From the NCBI GenBank assembly GCA_041488455.1, contig JBGPPG010000019.1, positions 1 through 37,533 on the forward strand: a stretch of DNA of 37,533 bases, given 5' to 3'. Positions 33,296-37,533 of this stretch are shown piece by piece (the stretch's first letter is position 1; each line of letters starts with the position of its first letter). Below the pieces are notes generated by a model. It was not told the DNA's origin and ran no database searches. It saw nothing but the letters and a program-made list of their open reading frames with translations. The position numbers and the translations under genes are program-made. This DNA comes from DASQPE01 sp041488455 (lineage in GTDB: Bacteria; Gemmatimonadota; Gemmatimonadetes; Gemmatimonadales; GWC2-71-9).

Positions 33296-34528
33296 ATGCC
33301 CTTCTTGTCTCGCCGGCAGACCCCCACCGCCTGGATCGGGCGCGTGGCCGTGGGCTCCTGCCATCCCGTCGTCGTCCAGTCGATGACCAACACCGACACC
33401 GCGGACGTGGTGGCCACCGTGCGCCAGGTGGCGGACCTTGCCCGGGCCGGCAGCGAGCTGGTGCGCGTTACCGTGAACAACGAGCAGTCGGCCGCGGCCG
33501 TCCCGGAGATCGTTGAAAGGCTCGACCGGATCGGCGTGAGCGTGCCGATCGTGGGGGACTTCCACTACAACGGCCACCTCCTGCTCACGCGGCATCCCGG
33601 GTGTGCCCGCGCGCTGGCCAAGTATCGCATCAACCCGGGCAACGTGGGCGGCAAGCGGGCGGACGAGAACTTCCGCGCGATCATCGAGGTCGCCCTCCGG
33701 CACGACAAGCCGGTGCGCATCGGTGTCAACTGGGGCTCGCTCGATCAGCTGCTCCTCACCGAGCTGATGGACGCCAACGCCGCGCTCGCCGAGCCCAGGG
33801 ACGCCAGGGACGTGACCCTCGACGCCATCGTGGAGAGTGCGATCCGATCGGCGGCGCTCGCCGAGCGGATCGGGCAGCCCCACGATCGGATCATCATCAG
33901 CGCGAAGGTCTCGGGCGTTCAGGATCTGGTGGACGTTTACCGGATCCTCGCCGGGCGCTGCGACTACCCGCTGCATCTGGGTCTCACTGAGGCGGGGCTG
34001 GGGATGAAGGGCATCGTCTCGAGCACCGCGGGTCTCTCGGTTCTGCTCCAGGAAGGCATCGGCGACACCATCCGGGTATCGCTCACGCCCGAGCCTGGCG
34101 GCGACCGCACGCTCGAGGTGCAGGTGGCCCAACAGGTCCTCCAGTCACTCGGACTCCGGAGCTTCGCTCCCCAGGTGACGAGCTGCCCGGGGTGTGGGCG
34201 GACGACGAGCACGTTCTTCCAGCAGATGGCGCTCGACATCCAGGACTATCTGCGGGAGAAGATGCCGGTCTGGCGCGCCGAACGGCCGGGCGTCGAGGAG
34301 TTGCGCGTGGCCGTCATGGGCTGCGTGGTCAACGGCCCGGGTGAGTCCAAGCATGCCCATCTCGGGATCTCGCTCCCGGGCACGTTCGAGGAGCCGAAGG
34401 CGCCCGTGTACGTGGACGGCCGGCTCCTCGTGACGCTCAAGGGCGATAACATCGTGCCCGAGTTTCTCCAGATCCTCGACGAGTACGTCGCCTCCCGCTA
34501 CGGCGCGGGAGAACCCGCCGCTCGCTGA
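33296..34528 (+). CDS. ispG: 4-hydroxy-3-methylbut-2-en-1-yl diphosphate synthase
   Basis: IspG makes HMBPP in the MEP isoprenoid pathway with a 4Fe-4S cluster. The N-terminal TIM barrel has VVVQSMTNTDTADV, VRVTVNNEQSAAA, DFHYNGHLLL and YRINPGNVGG. The iron-sulfur site is present: C297 and C300 in SCPGCGR, C343 and E350 in MGCVVNGPGES. Length is 410 residues, a little above the about 370 of the E. coli form. It is preceded by a heptamer repeat and converges with the aldehyde dehydrogenase gene, 10 bp apart. Confidence 0.96.
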   Translation: MPFLSRRQTPTAWIGRVAVGSCHPVVVQSMTNTDTADVVATVRQVADLARAGSELVRVTVNNEQSAAAVPEIVERLDRIGVSVPIVGDFHYNGHLLLTRHPGCARALAKYRINPGNVGGKRADENFRAIIEVALRHDKPVRIGVNWGSLDQLLLTELMDANAALAEPRDARDVTLDAIVESAIRSAALAERIGQPHDRIIISAKVSGVQDLVDVYRILAGRCDYPLHLGLTEAGLGMKGIVSSTAGLSVLLQEGIGDTIRVSLTPEPGGDRTLEVQVAQQVLQSLGLRSFAPQVTSCPGCGRTTSTFFQQMALDIQDYLREKMPVWRAERPGVEELRVAVMGCVVNGPGESKHAHLGISLPGTFEEPKAPVYVDGRLLVTLKGDNIVPEFLQILDEYVASRYGAGEPAAR

Positions 34529-34538
34529 CCCCCCAGCT

Positions 34539-36296
34539 TCAGCCTCGCATCGCGGTCGCCACCACGCCCGGCACCTTCGCCCAGCTCGCGTGCTCTTCCA
34601 GGCGCGTGACCCGCGGCAGGAGTGCGGACGCGGAGCGATGGGTCGGGAACGTTGCCGGTTTCGGCACGATCGTGAGCGGGTGCCGGAGCACGGCCTTCTC
34701 GATGCCTTCCAGCATCGGCGTGTTGTGCACCCAGCCGGTGCCGCTCTGGATATCGGCCGGCTCGGCACCCGGATACGCGCCCCACGGCGGGCTGCAGTAG
34801 GCGAACACCCACCCGCTCCAGCTGTTTAGGGTGACCGCGCCGTAGCGCAGCCGGCCGATCGCGCGCTCGAGCGCGGCGGCCACCGCCGGATCCTTGAGCA
34901 GCTTTGGATGCACGACGACGTCTGCCGTGAGCGTGCCCCAGAGGCGCTGGTTGGCGAAGTCCACGCTACGCTCCAGGAACTCCACGGGGTCGGTACTCCC
35001 GACCTGGGTCTCCGACAGGATCGAGCAGAAGGGCTCGGTCCTGAACGCAGGCTCGGCCGGGTCGCCGGCGTCCAGGCCGGGATTGAGGGTCCACGGGAGC
35101 TGCCCCTCGCCTGCGGTGCCGATGGTCCTGAGCCCGTTCCGGCCCCGGGTGAGGTCGCGCCAGCGCTCCATCGCGCCGGGGTAGTAGGCGGAGCGCGGCG
35201 GAACTTCCGCCAGCGTCCGCTCTATCGCGGCAAGGAGCGCGCTCCGCCGATCCCAACCCTTCGGGGTCACCAGCATCTTGGCAGCGTTGCAGTTGAAGGA
35301 GGCGTTGCAGGTGACCGCGCCCGCGATGCTCTCCGCCTGGAACGCCAGCTCCTTGTCGCTGTAGGGCCCGGGGACGACGAGCACCGGCGACACGTTGCCG
35401 AGCTCGGCGGTGAAGGGCTTGGTCACCAGCGGCGCGTTGCGCGCCTTGCGCGCGTCGCGCTCCGGCCCCGGCGGCCCCCACACGATGCGATCGTAGGTGC
35501 GGTCCGACCCCGTCAGGTGAATCTCGTCGATTCCCGGGTGCCCGATGAGGTAGGCGCCCTCGTCACCCGCGCCGTAGGCGACCTGAAGAAATCCCCGCCG
35601 GATCGGCTCGGCGAACGCCGCCTCCATCAATGGCCCGAGGTAGGCGTTCACCGGGTTCATCTTGAGCAAGCAGGCCTTCGATTCGTTGAAGAGCTTGGTG
35701 ATCACGTCCATCGCCGGAATCGAGGCGAGGTTGCCCGCGCCCAGCACGAGGACGGTGCGCCCGTCGTGGGGACGGCCGCGGTAGAACGCGGCGCGCGTCG
35801 CATGCATCGCCGCCTCGGTCACGCCCTCCAGCATGTGCACGTCCACAGTGATGCCGTTGTAGAGCACACCGTCTATCGGACCCGCCGGGAATACCCGCAC
35901 CGCGACCCGTCCGTCCGCAGTTCGCCCCACGCGCCCGATCGGCGTGGTCCCCGTGCGGGAGAGCGCGCTGAGCGACTCGGCCACAAGGCGCAGGTGCCGG
36001 ACCACGAAGAGGGGGCCCAGCGCCCATTCCTCGGCCTCCGCCGGGGTTCCGAGGATCCCCTTCGCGGTGGACGAGGCCCGGACAATCTCCTCGGCGAGCC
36101 CGAGGTAGCCGACCTGCATTGCGCGCGCGAGGCCGATCCGGTCCCGGAGAGGGAGCAGGGCCAGCCGGGCAGCGCCCTCTCGCAGGCGCGAGACCATCTC
36201 GTCCAGCTGTCGTTGCGTCGTGGGACGCTGTGGCTCGGGGCGTGCGGCACCCGCTGCGGGAGCGCTCGTCGGCGGGGAGATCGTCTGGGGGCACAT
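34539..36296 (-). CDS. Aldehyde dehydrogenase family protein, long form
   Basis: 585 residues. After a Pro/Ala/Thr-rich N-terminus (to about 30) there is an ALDH-superfamily domain with AMPVGYLG-like helices, VLVLGAGNLASIPAMDVI in the cofactor-binding part, CLLKMNPVNAY (Lys about 212), the general-base region FTAELGNVSPVLV (Glu about 298) and the nucleophile candidate Cys336 in ASFNCNAAK. HNTPMLEGIEK is near the end. The sequence is divergent from ordinary NAD-dependent ALDHs, which are about 480-500 residues long, so it may be an acyl-CoA reductase-like member. Start ATG 36296 has GGAG upstream. Substrate unknown. Confidence 0.86.
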   Translation of the reverse strand: MCPQTISPPTSAPAAGAARPEPQRPTTQRQLDEMVSRLREGAARLALLPLRDRIGLARAMQVGYLGLAEEIVRASSTAKGILGTPAEAEEWALGPLFVVRHLRLVAESLSALSRTGTTPIGRVGRTADGRVAVRVFPAGPIDGVLYNGITVDVHMLEGVTEAAMHATRAAFYRGRPHDGRTVLVLGAGNLASIPAMDVITKLFNESKACLLKMNPVNAYLGPLMEAAFAEPIRRGFLQVAYGAGDEGAYLIGHPGIDEIHLTGSDRTYDRIVWGPPGPERDARKARNAPLVTKPFTAELGNVSPVLVVPGPYSDKELAFQAESIAGAVTCNASFNCNAAKMLVTPKGWDRRSALLAAIERTLAEVPPRSAYYPGAMERWRDLTRGRNGLRTIGTAGEGQLPWTLNPGLDAGDPAEPAFRTEPFCSILSETQVGSTDPVEFLERSVDFANQRLWGTLTADVVVHPKLLKDPAVAAALERAIGRLRYGAVTLNSWSGWVFAYCSPPWGAYPGAEPADIQSGTGWVHNTPMLEGIEKAVLRHPLTIVPKPATFPTHRSASALLPRVTRLEEHASWAKVPGVVATAMRG

Positions 36297-36404
36297 GGTT
36301 GTTCTCCGTTCCTGGGGGCTGACCTGGCGGCATTGTGATCGCCCATGCTAGCGGACCGGCCTCAGCCCGCGGTCAGATGCTCCTCAGACCGGGGGCCGGA
36401 CCGC

Positions 36405-36410
36405 TATACT
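36405..36410 (+). promoter_or_regulatory. -10 box giving a leaderless CcdA-like transcript
   Basis: TATACT, exactly 6 bp before the GTG at 36417. The -35 region (36381-36390) is poor. Confidence 0.45.
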
Positions 36411-36416
36411 CCACCC

Positions 36417-37133
36417 GTGCTCCTTCTTGCCCTCGGCCAGGGACTCGAGGCGACGCTGCGCGATCGCCCGCTGCTCGCCCTCCCGATTCTCTTCGGTGCC
36501 GGTCTCGCCACCAGTCTGACTCCATGCGTGTATCCGATGATCCCGATCACCGCGGGCATCCTGGGCGGCGCCGGAAGCGCCACGCGCTCCCGGCGCCGCA
36601 CCGTCGCCCTCACCCTTACCTACGTTCTCGGCCTCGCGCTGGTCTACGCGGGCCTGGGCCTTCTGGCCGGTCTCACGGGCACCCTGTTCGGCAGCATAAG
36701 CTCGAATCCGTGGGCCTACTTCGCGATGGGCAATCTCCTGCTCGTCCTGGGCCTCGCCCTGCTGGACGTCTTCACGATCCGCGCGCCAGGCCGGGTCCTC
36801 GCCTGGGCGAGCCGGGTGGGTGGCGACTCCACGGCCGGAGTGTTTCTTCTCGGCGCCACGTCCGGGCTCGTGGCCGCGCCCTGCGGCGCGCCCGCCTTCG
36901 CCGCTGTCCTGACGTTCGTTGGCGCTACCAAGAGCGCCGCGCTCGGCTTTCTCTACCTGTTCGTCTTCTCCCTGGGGATGACGGCGTTGCTCGTGGCCAT
37001 CGGCCTCTTTGCCGGACTGGCCGGCGCGCTTCCCCGGGCGGGTGCCTGGACGGCCTGGGTAAAGCGGGCCGGTGGGGTGCTGCTGCTGGCGATGGCCGAG
37101 TACTATTTCATCCAGATGGGAAGGGTATCATGA
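36417..37133 (+). CDS. CcdA/DsbD-core membrane thiol electron transporter, second copy
   Basis: 238 residues with six or so membrane segments and the paired cysteines in SLTPCVYPMIPITAG and LVAAPCGAPAF, as in the DsbD beta-domain and CcdA. It is clearly distinct from the 4186 ccdA. GTG 36417 was chosen because the -10 box TATACT is 6 bp before it and the frame upstream is not family-like. The stop overlaps the ATG of a TlpA-like thioredoxin, its probable periplasmic electron acceptor. Confidence 0.86.
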   Translation: MLLLALGQGLEATLRDRPLLALPILFGAGLATSLTPCVYPMIPITAGILGGAGSATRSRRRTVALTLTYVLGLALVYAGLGLLAGLTGTLFGSISSNPWAYFAMGNLLLVLGLALLDVFTIRAPGRVLAWASRVGGDSTAGVFLLGATSGLVAAPCGAPAFAAVLTFVGATKSAALGFLYLFVFSLGMTALLVAIGLFAGLAGALPRAGAWTAWVKRAGGVLLLAMAEYYFIQMGRVS

Positions 37134-37533
37134 TGAGTCTCCTGCGCCGGCCCGGCGCCCTGCTGGCTCTCGGGCTTGGGCTCGTGGTGCTCACTCCCCG
37201 CCCGGCGGCGGCGCAGATCGAGAGCGGCATAGCGGTCGGGGCGAGGGCACCGGTCGTCACCGTCAACGACCTCGACGGCAAGCCCGTGGACCTCGGCCGG
37301 TACGTGGGCAGGCAGCCGGTGGTGCTGGAGTGGTGGGCCACCTGGTGCGAGCTCTGCGAGGCGATGCTACCGCGCGTCAAAGCGGTGCACGCCACGTACG
37401 GCGACCGGGTGGCGTTCCTGGGCATCAACGTCACGGTGAACCAGACGCCGGCCCGGGTCAGAAAGTATCTGGAGACGCACCAGCCGCCCTTCCGCACGCT
37501 CTACGACGACCGGGGCACGAGCATCCGGGCCTA
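37130..37533 (+). CDS. TlpA-like secreted thioredoxin-fold protein, 3'-truncated by window edge
   Basis: An N-terminal signal peptide (LLRRPGALLALGLGLVVLTP ... AAAQ) precedes a thioredoxin fold with VVLEWWATWCELCEAML, that is a WCxxC redox pair, and FLGINVTVNQ. The frame is still open at 37533, about 134 residues. ATG at 37130 overlaps the CcdA-like stop. The pair fits the CcdA-TlpA arrangement, reducing periplasmic disulfides, for example for cytochrome c maturation. Confidence 0.85.
   Translation, partial: MMSLLRRPGALLALGLGLVVLTPRPAAAQIESGIAVGARAPVVTVNDLDGKPVDLGRYVGRQPVVLEWWATWCELCEAMLPRVKAVHATYGDRVAFLGINVTVNQTPARVRKYLETHQPPFRTLYDDRGTSIRA

Overview
The window is GC-rich (roughly 68-70 percent), tightly packed bacterial DNA. 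Neighbouring genes commonly overlap by ATGA, GTGA or TTGA, and codons end strongly in G/C. The gene set (adenosylcobalamin-dependent ribonucleotide reductase, gamma carbonic anhydrase, AmpG/MurQ/AnmK/NagZ recycling, Hanks-type kinase with zinc ribbon and PEGA, archaeal-type ornithine cyclodeaminase) and the style of the sequence suggest a Gemmatimonadota-like chromosome. That placement is inferred from general familiarity and was not tested. I see no phage, IS element, CRISPR array, rRNA or tRNA.

Layout. 1-2162: 3' part of priA. 2228-4914: overlapping operon of a TIGR00300 (LOR/SDH, ornithine cyclodeaminase-like) enzyme, a small hypothetical gene, fur and ccdA. 4905-6677 (-): ABC exporter half-transporter. 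6741-7586: glycine-zipper lipoprotein. 7727-13531: peptidoglycan recycling block murQ-anmK-nagZ (+) facing ampG and a PP2C phosphatase (-). 13638-15554: secreted N-acetylmuramoyl-L-alanine amidase, divergent from the phosphatase. 15609-16097 (-): unknown gene. 16206-18236: Ser/Thr kinase with a TonB-like C-terminus. 18265-18774: gamma carbonic anhydrase. 18960-21440: class II ribonucleotide reductase. 21519-23838 (-): glyoxalase/dioxygenase, luciferase-like oxidoreductase and a deleted short-chain dehydrogenase pseudogene. 23962-25584 (-): S41 protease. 25923-28645: TetR regulator followed by a coupled Spy-like / ECF sigma / anti-sigma-like / Spy-like operon. 28714-31290: a small ORF, HisN-like phosphatase, GT87-like membrane protein and L,D-transpeptidase-like lipoprotein in one overlapping run. 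31335-33187: secreted protein, small protein and aldo/keto reductase. 33296-34528: ispG. 34539-36296 (-): aldehyde dehydrogenase. 36417-37533: CcdA-like protein and a TlpA-like thioredoxin cut by the window end.

Two patterns run across the window beyond the genes. First, four long inverted repeats, plus one half copy, are built from 7-bp units (GTGAACA/GTAAACA in three loci, GTGAGAA in the others). They sit at gene 3' ends, often with the stop codon inside a unit, and look like bidirectional terminator/stop modules. Second, at least six genes have a sigma70-like -10 hexamer exactly 6 bp before the start codon, so the mRNA should begin at or next to the start codon (leaderless).

The most coherent biological themes are peptidoglycan turnover (amidase, L,D-transpeptidase-like protein, AmpG, NagZ, AnmK, MurQ) next to a kinase/PP2C pair, and an apparent envelope-stress operon around an ECF sigma factor.
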